In this document: positions 31,360 to 42,112 of the stretch, piece by piece | How the letters are laid out: each line of letters opens with the position of its first letter | Numbering within the stretch: the stretch's first letter is position 1 | Assembly (NCBI RefSeq): GCF_022436705.1 | Contig: NZ_JAKUHT010000029.1 | Coordinates: 1 to 64,000 of the forward strand | Direction of reading: 5' to 3' | Origin: Nocardioides sp. CFH 31398 | Lineage (GTDB): Bacteria > Actinomycetota > Actinomycetes > Propionibacteriales > Nocardioidaceae | DNA: 64,000 nucleotides | Position numbers and translations under genes: made by a program | The notes under the pieces: model-generated | What the model was told of the DNA's origin: nothing | Databases searched by the model: none | Seen by the model: only the letters and a program-made list of their open reading frames with translations

Positions 31360-31365
31360 TACACT
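31360..31365 (+). promoter_or_regulatory. -10 box of a leaderless promoter
   Basis: TACACT ends 6 bases before the ATG at 31372. The surrounding string ACTACACTTCGGCCATG nearly matches the one before the sulfotransferase gene (ACTACACTTTGGTCATG). No -35 is obvious. Confidence 0.4.
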
Positions 31366-31371
31366 TCGGCC

Positions 31372-32283
31372 ATGACCGTCCTCGACCTGGGCCTGCCCTT
31401 CCTCGACGAGCCGCGCGTGGTCGTCCCCGCGCCCGACGCGGGCCCCGGCAACTGGAGCGGGGCCGCGTCCGCCGTCCTCGTCGACGGCGTGACCTACCTC
31501 ACCTACCGCGTCCGCCGCCCGCTCACGGAGGGCCGCGGGGTCGCGGTCGTCGTCGCGGCGTCGCCGGACGGCGTCGCCTTCGAGACCGTGTGCGAGGTCG
31601 AGCGGGACGAGTTCGGGGCGGAGTCCTTCGAGCGTCCCGTCGTGCTGCGGCGTCCGGACGGCGGCTGGCGCCTCTACCTGTCGTGCGCCACCCCCGGCTC
31701 GAAGCACTGGTGGGTGGAGGCCCTCGACGCCGACACCGTCGAGGAGCTGCCCCGGGGGCGCCGCACCGTGACCCTGCCCGGTGACGAGACCGTCGGCGTC
31801 AAGGACCCCGTCGTCGCGGTGGACGACGCCGGCGGCTGGCACCTCTGGTCGTGCGACCACCCCCTCACCGACACCGGGGAGGAGGACCGCATGTCGACGT
31901 CGTACCACTCGAGCTCCGACGGCCTGGCCTGGACGCGGCACGGCACCGTCCTCTCCCCGCGGTCCGGCATGTGGGACGCGCGGGGTGCCCGGGTCACCGC
32001 GGTGGTGTCGCTCGACCCCCTCGTCGTCCTGTACGACGGGCGCCCCCGCAAGGAGGACAACTGGCACGAGCGCTGCGGGGTCGCGACCGGGGAGCCCGGT
32101 GCCGGCCCGGCCTCGGCGCTGACGAGCCGGACGACGCAGCCGCTGGCCTCCCAGGACTCCGACGGCGCCTGGCGGTACGCGGCGACGGTCCGGCTGCCCG
32201 ACGGCCGCCTGCGCTGCTACGCGGAGATCGCACGCCCGGACGGCGCGCACGACCTGGTGACGGGGATCCTCACCGGCTGGTGA
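31372..32283 (+). CDS. Five-bladed beta-propeller protein, glycosidase-like, function unknown
   Basis: A 303-residue protein with no signal peptide or membrane segment. It is made of repeated beta-blades with Asp/Gly/Trp-rich turns ([66 protein letters not shown]), which resembles the GH43/GH32/GH117 five-bladed propeller fold. The acidic residues at blade starts are compatible with a glycoside hydrolase, but no family signature is certain. It lies divergent to carA, at the point where the pyrimidine cluster is split, and is probably an acquired gene. Confidence 0.55.
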   Translation: MTVLDLGLPFLDEPRVVVPAPDAGPGNWSGAASAVLVDGVTYLTYRVRRPLTEGRGVAVVVAASPDGVAFETVCEVERDEFGAESFERPVVLRRPDGGWRLYLSCATPGSKHWWVEALDADTVEELPRGRRTVTLPGDETVGVKDPVVAVDDAGGWHLWSCDHPLTDTGEEDRMSTSYHSSSDGLAWTRHGTVLSPRSGMWDARGARVTAVVSLDPLVVLYDGRPRKEDNWHERCGVATGEPGAGPASALTSRTTQPLASQDSDGAWRYAATVRLPDGRLRCYAEIARPDGAHDLVTGILTGW

Positions 32284-32305
32284 GGCCCCGGCGCGGGGCG
32301 GACCC

Positions 32306-32323
32306 GGCCGGGCTCAGCCGGCC
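32306..32323. terminator. Hairpin between convergent propeller and sulfotransferase genes
   Basis: GGCCGG-GCTCAG-CCGGCC is a perfect 6-bp dyad with a 6-base loop at the point where the two genes converge. The loop contains the sulfotransferase stop codon. It could end transcription in both directions; no U-tract is present. Confidence 0.4.
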
Positions 32324-33303
32324 TGGCCGACCCGCTGCTGCTCCTCCGCCTGGCGGGTGGCGAACGACCCGCCGTCGCGGTGCAGCAGCCACTCGGAGAA
32401 GTCCTGCCCGGTCAGCTCGGTCAGCAGCGCGATGTCCTCGCGGTGCGGCTCGAGGAGGAGCGAGCGCTGCTCGGGCGTGAGGCTGGGGCGACCGCCCTCG
32501 CCGCTGCGCTGGAGCTGACGGACCAGCGGGCTGCTGGCCCTGCGCCACGCCTGCGGCGGTGCGAACTGGCCCGCCCACGCCCCGGCGCGGATGACGGGGC
32601 CCAGGAGCCTCGTGCGCAGACCGTCCTCGACGAAGGGTCGCGAGTTGTCGGCAGGGATGGTCTCGATCTCGACGGGCGGGACGCCGAGGAAGTCGAAGAC
32701 CCGTCGCAGGGTCGGTCCGGGCGAGGCGACCAGCTCCTTGTAGCGGAGCAGGAGCACCTGGTCCGCGGGGACGTGGTCGTACAGGTCCGCCAGCTGCCGG
32801 CCGTACATGCCCAGCGACGAGTAGTGCCAGAACGGCGCCCAGCCCTGGTCGATGCGCCACTGCTCGCGCTTCACGGCCTCGACGACGTCGCACCGGGGCT
32901 CGAGCCCGTCCATCCACAGGTGCATCCAGTTGGAGTACGCCCGGTCGACCGGGTCCCGGAGCACGGCGACGAGCTTCGCGTCGGGGTTGTCCGCGGCGAT
33001 GCGGCGCCGCGCGTCGCGGTTGTACAGGTAGAACGGCGTGCTCTCACCGCGCAGCGCGCCCTCGGGGGCGCCGTCGAACAGGGCGAGGTAGCGCTCGCGC
33101 TGCCAGACCCACTCCTGGTTGCTGTGGGCGTCGCCCGGGCCCTTGTACGCCGGCGGCGGCGAGTCGCCGCACATGTAGTACTTCGGCTCCTTCGGGCGGG
33201 ACAGGAACAGCCCGGGGTGCTGCTCCAGCGCCTTGTGCAGCGCGCTCGTGCCCGCCTTCGGGGCGCCGATCAGGAAGAAGTCAGGGCCGCGGCGTCGTGC
33301 CAT
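32314..33303 (-). CDS. Sulfotransferase
   Basis: A 329-residue PAPS-dependent sulfotransferase. The 5'-phosphosulfate loop is FLIGAPKAGTSALHKALEQHP (about 9-29) and the 3'-phosphate motif is RDPVDRAYSNWMH (about 114-126). The pattern with KEPKYYMCG, GESTPFYLYN and RYKELVASPGPTLRRVFDFLGVP is typical of bacterial enzymes that sulfate carbohydrates or small acceptors. The acceptor is not readable. The ATG at 33303 is preferred over upstream in-frame starts because TACACT lies 6 bases before it and PAPS enzymes start close to this loop. Confidence 0.85.
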   Translation of the reverse strand: MARRRGPDFFLIGAPKAGTSALHKALEQHPGLFLSRPKEPKYYMCGDSPPPAYKGPGDAHSNQEWVWQRERYLALFDGAPEGALRGESTPFYLYNRDARRRIAADNPDAKLVAVLRDPVDRAYSNWMHLWMDGLEPRCDVVEAVKREQWRIDQGWAPFWHYSSLGMYGRQLADLYDHVPADQVLLLRYKELVASPGPTLRRVFDFLGVPPVEIETIPADNSRPFVEDGLRTRLLGPVIRAGAWAGQFAPPQAWRRASSPLVRQLQRSGEGGRPSLTPEQRSLLLEPHREDIALLTELTGQDFSEWLLHRDGGSFATRQAEEQQRVGQAG

Positions 33304-33309
33304 GACCAA

Positions 33310-33315
33310 AGTGTA
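33310..33315 (-). promoter_or_regulatory. -10 box of a leaderless sulfotransferase promoter
   Basis: On the minus strand TACACT ends 6 bases before the ATG at 33303, in the context ACTACACTTTGGTCATG. The same context occurs before the propeller gene at 31372. No clear -35 is visible. Confidence 0.4.
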
Positions 33316-33410
33316 GTCATCTGATCGACTTGGTGGCCATGGCTGCACCGGACCGCGCCGGCGCCGAGACCCCCTCCCGCGGCGTCGATGGCCGCTGAGA
33401 CAGTGGGGTC

Positions 33411-34433
33411 ATGGCCCTCCCCCGCCTCGCGGCCGTCCTGGCCGTCCCCACCCTCGCCCTCGGCCTCCTGCTCGGCTCCGCCACGCCCGGAGTCGCCGCC
33501 GACCCCGAGGACGACCCGCGCTTCACCCTCGCCGTCATCCCCGACACCCAGGACGAGGTGGTCCGCGCCGACGACGGCCGCTTCGCCCAGCGCACCCGCT
33601 GGCTGGCCGACCGTGCCGCCGCCGACGACCTGCGCTTCGTGCTGCACACCGGTGACGTGGCGAACTGGGGCTGGGCGGCGCCCGAGCAGCTGTCGCGGGC
33701 CAAGGCGGCCATGCAGGTGCTGGGCGCCGCGGGCGTCCCGTGGCAGCTCGCGCTCGGCAACCACGACAGCCGCCGGCACGGGTGGGACGGGCAGGGTGGC
33801 TACGGCCGGTTGCCCTACGTGCAGAACCCCGAGTGCACGCAGCGGTTCGCCGCCGCGTGCACCGACGCCGCGCTGCTCCGACGGACCGACGAGACCGACG
33901 AGGCGTTCGCGCGGGGCTTCGCCGGGCGCTTCGAGGCGGACTCGATCGCCAACGCCTACCGGCGCTTCGACGCCGGCGGGCTGCGGTGGATGGTGCTGAG
34001 CCTCGAGCCGTGGCCCCGCGCCGAGGTGGTGGCCTGGGCCAACCGCGTCGTCGCCCAGCACCCGCGACGCAACGTCGTCATCGCCACCCACAGCTACCTC
34101 GCGGACGACGGCTCCATCGCCACGTCCGCCGAGTACGGCGACACCAGCCCGCAGCAGCTGTGGCAGCAGCTGGTCTCGCAGCACGCCAACATCAAACTCG
34201 TCTTCTCGGGCCACACCGGCGCCGCGGCGTACCGCACGGACACCGGGGTGCACGGCAACCGGGTCGCGTCGTTCCTCGGCGCCTTCCACTCCCCCGACGC
34301 CAACCCGGTCCGGCTCGTCACCGTCGACCCGGAGGCCGGTGCCGTCTTCTCCCGCTTCCGCGTCCCGTCCACCGGCGGGCACCTGTCGCAGTACGACGCC
34401 TACGTCAACGGGCTGGACTTCGTGCGCCCCTGA
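33411..34433 (+). CDS. Secreted metallophosphoesterase
   Basis: A 340-residue calcineurin-like phosphoesterase. Residues 1-30 form a Sec signal peptide (LAAVLAVPTLALGLLLGSATPGVAA) with an AxA cleavage site. The five metal motifs follow in order: IPDTQ (about 44-48), HTGDVAN (about 79-85), ALGNHDS (about 115-121), IATHSY (about 223-228) and FSGHTG (about 264-269). It should act outside the cell on phosphoesters; the substrate is unknown. Starts with ATG; GACAGT 6 bases upstream may be a weak -10. It converges with pyrC over a strong hairpin. Confidence 0.85.
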   Translation: MALPRLAAVLAVPTLALGLLLGSATPGVAADPEDDPRFTLAVIPDTQDEVVRADDGRFAQRTRWLADRAAADDLRFVLHTGDVANWGWAAPEQLSRAKAAMQVLGAAGVPWQLALGNHDSRRHGWDGQGGYGRLPYVQNPECTQRFAAACTDAALLRRTDETDEAFARGFAGRFEADSIANAYRRFDAGGLRWMVLSLEPWPRAEVVAWANRVVAQHPRRNVVIATHSYLADDGSIATSAEYGDTSPQQLWQQLVSQHANIKLVFSGHTGAAAYRTDTGVHGNRVASFLGAFHSPDANPVRLVTVDPEAGAVFSRFRVPSTGGHLSQYDAYVNGLDFVRP

Positions 34434-34462
34434 CCCGACCGGGGTCGTCCCCGACCGTCGGG
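34434..34462. terminator. Bidirectional hairpin terminator between metallophosphoesterase and pyrC
   Basis: The arms CCCGAC (34434-34439) plus CGGGG (34440-34444) pair with CCCCG (34449-34453) and GTCGGG (34457-34462), with a TCGT tetraloop and a 3-base bulge ACC. This gives 11 GC-rich pairs in the short gap between two convergent genes and fits a U-less actinobacterial terminator. Confidence 0.6.
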
Positions 34463-34468
34463 CCGCGG

Positions 34469-35775
34469 TCAGACCGCGTGGGTGACCCGGCCCCGCAGCA
34501 CGGTCGCCCGCACCCGACCGACGAGCTCGCGCCCGTGCCAGGGGTTGTTGCGCGACAGCGAGTACGTCGCGTCCCGGTCGACCCTGACCCGCGCCGACGG
34601 GTCGACGAGCACGACGTTCGCCGGCTCCCCCACGGCCAGCGGACGGCCCTGGCCGGCCAGGCCGGCGATGCGGGCCGGGTTGGCGGACATCACCCGGGCG
34701 ACGTCGTCCCACCCGAACGGGCCTCCCTCGGCACCGGCCACCATCACGGTCGACACGACCGCCAGGGCCGTCTCGAGCCCGACCATGCCGAACGCGGCGT
34801 CGGTGAACGCGTGCTCCTTGTCGTGCCGCGCGTGGGGGGCATGGTCGGTGGCGACGGCGTCGATGGTCCCGTCGGCCAGGGCGGCCCGCAGGGCGGCGAC
34901 GTCCTCGGCGGGGCGCAGCGGCGGGTTGACCTTGTACGTCGGGTCGTAGCCGGCGAGCTCGTCGGTGGTGAGCAGCAGGTGGTGGGGGGTGACCTCGGCG
35001 GTGACCGGCAGCCCCTGCGCCTTGGCCCAGCGGAGCACCTCGACCGTGCCGGCGGTCGAGACGTGGCACACGTGCACCCGCGAGCCGGTGTGGCGGGCGA
35101 GCATGACGTCCCGGGCGACGATCGTCTCCTCGGCGACGCCGGGCCAGCCGGGCAGCCCGAGCCGCCCCGAGGTCTCGCCCTCGTGGCAGCAGGCGTCGGG
35201 CCCGGCGAGGGTGGGGTCCTGGGCGTGCTGGGCGACCACGCCGCCGAACGCCTTGACGTACTCCAGGGCCCGTCGCATCACCCGGGCGTCGGCGACGCAG
35301 CGCCCGTCGTCCGAGAACACCCGGACGGCGGCCCGCGACCGCGCCATCAGCCCCAGCTCGGCGAGCTGCTGGCCCTCCAGGCCATGGGTCACGGCCCCGA
35401 CCGGCTGGACGTCGACGAGCCCCGCGGCGCGCCCGAGGTCGAGCACGCGCTCCGCGGCCTCGGCGGTGTCGGTGACCGGCGAGGTGTTGGCCATCGCCAG
35501 GACGGCGGTGTAGCCCCCCGCCGCCGCGGCCCGCGAGCCGGTGGCGACCGTCTCGGCGTCCTCGCGGCCGGGCTCGCGCAGGTGGGTGTGGAGGTCCACC
35601 AGCCCGGGCAGGGCGACCAGGCCGTCGGCGTCGAGCACCTCGGCGTCCCCGGGCGCACCGGCGTCGACGCCGGACCCGGTCGCACGCACGAGCCGCTCGG
35701 CCAGCAGCAGGTCGCCGCGGGTGCCGTCCGGCAGCGTCGCACCGCGCACCAGGAGCGGCCGGTCGGTCGTCTCAC

Positions 35776-35779
<4 letters not shown>
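34469..35779 (-). CDS. pyrC: Dihydroorotase
   Basis: PyrC cyclises carbamoyl aspartate to dihydroorotate. The 436-residue amidohydrolase has the metal motif [12 protein letters not shown] (about 58-69), the NTSP substrate segment, VCHVSTAG, and the catalytic Asp in AVATDHAPH (about 300-308). It belongs to the long type I dihydroorotases used by actinobacteria. The GTG start overlaps the pyrB stop by four bases. It is the last gene of the pyrR-pyrB-pyrC transcript, with a strong hairpin just after its stop. Confidence 0.96.
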
Positions 35780-38163
<2,384 letters not shown>

Positions 38164-38170
38164 GGGCGCC

Positions 38171-39580
38171 TCACCCGAGCTCGTCGAGGGCGGACTCGAC
38201 GGCCCGGTGGAAGGTCGGGTAGGCGTAGATCATCGAGCGCAGCGTCGCGGTCGGGACCCGGGCGTGGACGGCGAGCGCCAGCAGGCCCAGGATCTCCCCG
38301 CCGGACGGCCCGGCGGCCGTGGCCCCGACGAGGACCCCGGCGTCGGCGTCCTCGACGACCTTGATCACTCCCCTGGCCCCCGGGCCGTGGGTGAACCCGC
38401 GGGACGACGCCTCCAGCGGCGTCACCCCGACCCGGACGGTGAGCCCGGCGTCACGGGCGGCCTGCTCGGTCATCCCGACGCCGCCGACCTCGGGGTCGGT
38501 GAAGGTCGCGTGCGGCACGGCGTGGTACTCGGCCGGGTGGTGCTCCGCGCCGGTGACGTCGGCCAGGGCGACCGCGGCCTGGTACATCGACACGTGCGTG
38601 TACGCACCCTTGCCGGTGATGTCGCCGATGGCCCACAGCCGCTCCCCGGCCCGCATCCGCTCGTCCGTCTCCAGGGTGCGCGCGGACGGGTCGAGGCCGA
38701 TGGTCTCGAGGCCCAGGTCGTCGAGGTTGGGGGTGCGCCCGGCGGCGACGAGCAGCTGGTCGGCGACGAGCTCCTCGCCGTCGTCCAGGGACAGGGTGAA
38801 GGTGCCGTCGGCGTAGGACGCCCGCGTCACCTCGGCGCCGGTCATCACGCGGATGCCCTCGGCGACGAAGACCTCCTCCAGCAGCCGGCCGGCCTCGGGC
38901 TCGTCGCCGGCGAGCAGGCGGTCGCCGTGCTGCACGACCGTGACCCGGCTGCCGAAGCGGGCGAAGGTCTGGGCGAGCTCGCACCCGATCGGGCCACCAC
39001 CGAGGACGACCAGGCTGCCGGGCACGTGGTCGGCGCGGACTGCGTCCCGGTTGGTCCAGTACGGCGTGTCCGCGAGGCCCTCCACGGGCGGCGCGGCGGG
39101 GCGGGTGCCGACGTTGAGCACGACGCCACGGCGCGCCTCGAACGTCGGGCCGGCGGAGCCGTCGGGGAGCTCGACCGCGACCGTCCCGGTGCCGGTCAGG
39201 CGCCCGATGCCGTGGTACACGGTCGCGCCGGCGTCGGTGAGGCGGTCGACGGCGACGGTGTCGTCCCAGTCGGCTGTCGCCTCGTCGCGGACGCGGGCGT
39301 GCACGGGCGCCCAGGACGGGCTGACGCTCACCTCGCCCGCGAGCTCCGACACCCGGCCGGCCTCGGCGAGGGCGTCGGCCGCGCGCAGCATCATCTTGGA
39401 GGGGATGCAGCCGTAGTAGGGGCACTCGCCGCCGACGAGGTGACGGTCGACCACGACGACCTCGAGACCGGTCGCGGCGGCCCCGGAGGCGAGCGACTCG
39501 CCGCCCGGGCCCGCGCCCAGGACCACGAGGTCCACCTGCGTCGCTGCGCCGTCGTCGGCGCCGTCCTGGGGGCTGCTCAT
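38171..39580 (-). CDS. FAD/NAD(P)-dependent pyridine nucleotide-disulfide oxidoreductase, transhydrogenase-like C-terminus
   Basis: A 469-residue flavoenzyme of the lipoamide dehydrogenase/mercuric reductase group. FAD binding is VVLGAGPGGESLA, the redox disulfide is GGECPYYGCIPSK (C-x4-C), the NAD(P) site is VVLGGGPIGCELA, and the second FAD motif is ERLWAIGDITG. In true lipoamide dehydrogenases the C-terminal catalytic base is in HAHPT; here the segment reads YAYPTFHRAVE, so the His is a Tyr, as in soluble transhydrogenase SthA. The electron acceptor is therefore probably not lipoamide. A six-codon upstream frame ends on its ATG. Confidence 0.8.
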   Translation of the reverse strand: MSSPQDGADDGAATQVDLVVLGAGPGGESLASGAAATGLEVVVVDRHLVGGECPYYGCIPSKMMLRAADALAEAGRVSELAGEVSVSPSWAPVHARVRDEATADWDDTVAVDRLTDAGATVYHGIGRLTGTGTVAVELPDGSAGPTFEARRGVVLNVGTRPAAPPVEGLADTPYWTNRDAVRADHVPGSLVVLGGGPIGCELAQTFARFGSRVTVVQHGDRLLAGDEPEAGRLLEEVFVAEGIRVMTGAEVTRASYADGTFTLSLDDGEELVADQLLVAAGRTPNLDDLGLETIGLDPSARTLETDERMRAGERLWAIGDITGKGAYTHVSMYQAAVALADVTGAEHHPAEYHAVPHATFTDPEVGGVGMTEQAARDAGLTVRVGVTPLEASSRGFTHGPGARGVIKVVEDADAGVLVGATAAGPSGGEILGLLALAVHARVPTATLRSMIYAYPTFHRAVESALDELG

Positions 39581-39597
39581 CGGGTCTCCTCGCTCAT
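39577..39597 (-). CDS. Six-residue upstream open reading frame (MSEETR) overlapping the oxidoreductase start
   Basis: Minus-strand ATG at 39597 opens a frame of six codons whose TGA overlaps the oxidoreductase ATG as ATGA. The upstream frame includes the GAGGAG that would serve as ribosome-binding site of the main gene. CATGCT, 7 bases before this ATG, could be a -10 for a leaderless start. It may couple translation; a chance frame cannot be excluded. Confidence 0.3.
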   Translation of the reverse strand: MSEETR

Positions 39598-39624
39598 GGT
39601 CGCCAGCATGCCGGTTCTGGTTGG

Positions 39625-40434
39625 GTGGTGCCCGTGGACCCCGGCACCGATTCGTTCGTCTCGTTCGGCGAGCAGGGGGCGCAGCTGACCTACGGCAGCT
39701 ACCTGCGCCTGCCCGACCTGCTCGACGCCCAGCACCTCGAGTCGGACCCGCCGGCGCACGACGAGCTGCTGTTCATCACGATCCACCAGGTCTACGAGCT
39801 GTGGTTCCAGCAGCTGCTGCACGAGCTGGAGGCGGTCCGGGCCGCGATGACGTCCGGCGAGCTGTGGCGCGCCCAGCACCTGCTCGGGCGGGTGCACGTC
39901 ATCGAGCGCGTGCTGGTCGAGCAGGTCGACGTCCTCGAGACGATGACGCCGCAGGACTTCGCGACCTTCCGCCAGCGCCTGGCCCCGGCGAGCGGGTTCC
40001 AGTCCGTGCAGTTCCGCGAGCTGGAGTTCCTCTCGGGCGCGCAGGACCCGGGCTACCTGCGCCGCTTCCGCGGGCTCACCGCCGAGGAGGAGTCGCGGCT
40101 CGAGCGGCGGCTGTCGGAGCCGACGCTGTGGGACGCGTTCCTGGACGTCCTGCGCGCCGCCGACCTGCCCACCGACGACGACGAAGCGGTGCTGTCCTCG
40201 ATCCGCTCCCTGGCGCACGACCGCAACCGGTACGGCGCCGCCTGGGCGCTGTCGGAGGCCCTGCTCCAGCACGACGAGCTCGCGGCCGGCTGGCGCGCCC
40301 GCCACGTCGTGATGGTCGAGCGGATGATCGGCGCCAAGTCCGGCACGGGCGGCTCCAGCGGCGCGGCCTACCTGCGCGGCCGCCTCGACCTCCGCTACTA
40401 CCCGCTCCTGTGGGAGGTCCGCAGCACCCTGTGA
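39625..40434 (+). CDS. kynA: Tryptophan 2,3-dioxygenase
   Basis: KynA opens the indole ring of tryptophan with O2 to N-formylkynurenine. The 269-residue all-alpha heme enzyme shows the substrate site FITIHQVYELWFQQLLHE (His acid-base region), QSVQFRELEFLSG, and the proximal heme His in RHVVMVERMIGAKSGTGGSSG. Three in-frame GTG codons occur at the start (39625, 39628, 39634). The last has TTGGGT exactly 7 bases upstream and may be the true, leaderless start. No kynurenine formamidase or kynureninase gene is nearby. It diverges from the flavin oxidoreductase. Confidence 0.93.
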   Translation: MVPVDPGTDSFVSFGEQGAQLTYGSYLRLPDLLDAQHLESDPPAHDELLFITIHQVYELWFQQLLHELEAVRAAMTSGELWRAQHLLGRVHVIERVLVEQVDVLETMTPQDFATFRQRLAPASGFQSVQFRELEFLSGAQDPGYLRRFRGLTAEEESRLERRLSEPTLWDAFLDVLRAADLPTDDDEAVLSSIRSLAHDRNRYGAAWALSEALLQHDELAAGWRARHVVMVERMIGAKSGTGGSSGAAYLRGRLDLRYYPLLWEVRSTL

Positions 40435-40482
40435 GGCCTGCCGTCCCGAGGGGTCCCTGGCCAGGCCGTGGCCGACCTGGCT

Positions 40483-40524
40483 CCCGTCGACAGGCTCAGG
40501 ACACCGCCTCGACCACCGGACGGG
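40483..40524. repeat. REP-like palindromic element between convergent kynA and the MinD-like gene
   Basis: CCCGTC (40483-40488) and GACGGG (40519-40524) form the outer arms; inside, GTCGACAGG and CCTCGAC can also pair with one bulge. The string TCGACAGGCTCAGGACA resembles a widely dispersed bacterial REP family whose units contain GACAGGCTCAGG. It lies in the 105-base gap between two convergent genes and may end both transcripts. Only one copy is present in this window. Confidence 0.5.
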
Positions 40525-40539
40525 TCAGGCGGCTCGCGG

Positions 40540-42057
40540 TCACAGGGCCGAGGCCATGCCCGCGCAGGCGCGGAGCCAGGAGTCGCGGGTGCTCCGCGAC
40601 AGCTGGGCGTAGGGGATCTCCGAGCCGGAGACCAGCGACGGGTCGTAGGGCACCCGGTAGACCTCGCGGGTGCGCTGCTCGTAGACCTGCATGAGGTCGT
40701 GGGCCAGCGTGGCGTCGACGCTGGGGCTGGGGTCGGACAGCACCGTGATCGTGCGGTGCTTGAGGTCCTGGTAGCCGGCGTCCTGCAGGGCGTCGAGCAT
40801 CCACAGGCCGCTGTAGCCGGTGTCCTCACGGACCGTGCTGGTCACGACGAGCAGGTCGGCGGCCTCGGCGGCGGCGAGCCAGTTCTCGGCGCGCATGTTG
40901 TTGCCGGTGTCGACGAGGATGACCCGGTAGAACCGTTCGAGCAGCTGGTGGACGGCGGTGAAGTCCTTCGCACGGATCGTGCCCGTCACGTCCGGCCGCT
41001 CGTCGGAGGCGAGGACGTCGAAGTGCGCGTCGCCCTGCGCCCGCACGAACGCCCCGAGGTCACCGATGCGCGACTGGTAGACGTCGCTGAACTTCTCGAG
41101 GTCCTCCAGCAGCTCGCGGGTGGTGTTGCGGTGCGTGCTGCGCATCGCGCGGATCCCCAGCGTGCCGCGGGTCTCGTTGTTGTCCCACGCGACCACCGTG
41201 CCGCCGCGGACGGTGCCGAACGTGTAGCCGGCGGCCAGCACCCCCGTCGTCTTGGCCGCGCCGCCCTTCGGGTTCAGGAAGGCGATGGTGCGCGGGCCGT
41301 CGAAGTCCTTCTGGATGACCCGGCGGTAGTCCTCGTGGACCATCTCCGCCGGACCCATCTGGGGCGAGACCAGGCCGCCCGACCAGCGACGCACCCGGCC
41401 GCGCCAGCCCCACGTGGCGGGGCCGTACTCCACGACGTCCGCGCGCCGGTCGAGGAAGTCGGTGGCCGTCATGAAGCGACGCGGCTCACCCTCCGGACCC
41501 TGCTGGGGGCCTGGCGCCTCCGGCAGGGGGCCGGGCTGCTGCTGCCAGCCGGGCGGCGGGCCCTGCCGACGTCCCGGCTGCTGGGCCGGCTGCTGGGCCG
41601 GCTGCTGGGCCTGTTGCTGGGCCTGTTGCTGGGCCGGCTGGCCCCATCCCTGCGGCGAGGCGGGACCCGGGCTCCAGCCCGGTGATGTCTGCTGCTGCTG
41701 CTGCGGCTGCTGCGGCCACGCGGGCGGGGCCTGCTGGGCCGAGGGTGCGGCGGCGATGCGGGTCTGCTCCGCGCCGCCGCCCTCGACCGGGCGGGCGGGG
41801 CCGGGGGCGTTCGGGTCGGGCACCGGACCCGGGCGCGCCTCCTCCGCGGGTCGACCGGGGCTCGGGGAGCCCCCGACCATCGGGTCGGTGAGGGGGTCGC
41901 CCGTCACCGGCCGGCCGGACGGCGTCGGCTCCGCCTCGAGCCGGGCGCCGTAGTCGGCGAGCTCCTCGGTCGTGTACAGCCGCTCGCTGGTGTCGGGCTC
42001 GTGGGCGGGGTCGTGCCGACCCTCACCCTGCTCGCTCCCGCCCTGCTCCTGCGACAT
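40540..42057 (-). CDS. MinD/ParA-family ATPase with long disordered N-terminus
   Basis: A 505-residue protein. Residues 1 to about 200 are disordered, rich in Pro, Gln, Ala and Gly, and include a (PAQQ)n run near residues 140-165 that is encoded by a tandem DNA repeat around 41580-41640. The C-terminal 260 residues are a ParA/MinD ATPase with deviant Walker A NPKGGAAKTT, DNNETRGTLG, LVDTGNNM and ADLLVVTSTVREDTG. The architecture resembles EspI/SCO5717-type proteins found with type VII secretion, but no esx or ecc gene is in the window. The partner and cargo are unknown. Confidence 0.75.
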   Translation of the reverse strand: MSQEQGGSEQGEGRHDPAHEPDTSERLYTTEELADYGARLEAEPTPSGRPVTGDPLTDPMVGGSPSPGRPAEEARPGPVPDPNAPGPARPVEGGGAEQTRIAAAPSAQQAPPAWPQQPQQQQQTSPGWSPGPASPQGWGQPAQQQAQQQAQQPAQQPAQQPGRRQGPPPGWQQQPGPLPEAPGPQQGPEGEPRRFMTATDFLDRRADVVEYGPATWGWRGRVRRWSGGLVSPQMGPAEMVHEDYRRVIQKDFDGPRTIAFLNPKGGAAKTTGVLAAGYTFGTVRGGTVVAWDNNETRGTLGIRAMRSTHRNTTRELLEDLEKFSDVYQSRIGDLGAFVRAQGDAHFDVLASDERPDVTGTIRAKDFTAVHQLLERFYRVILVDTGNNMRAENWLAAAEAADLLVVTSTVREDTGYSGLWMLDALQDAGYQDLKHRTITVLSDPSPSVDATLAHDLMQVYEQRTREVYRVPYDPSLVSGSEIPYAQLSRSTRDSWLRACAGMASAL

Positions 42058-42112
42058 GCTGGTCCCCCTCGTCTCGCGGCCTCACGCACCGTCTGCCCGC
42101 TGGGCCCGAACG

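Noticed and set aside
41414-41953. Plus-strand frame rich in Cys and Trp (CWAGCWAGCC-like repeats), metal-binding-like in appearance
   Set aside because: It is the complement of the PAQQ-coding tandem repeat in the MinD-like gene.
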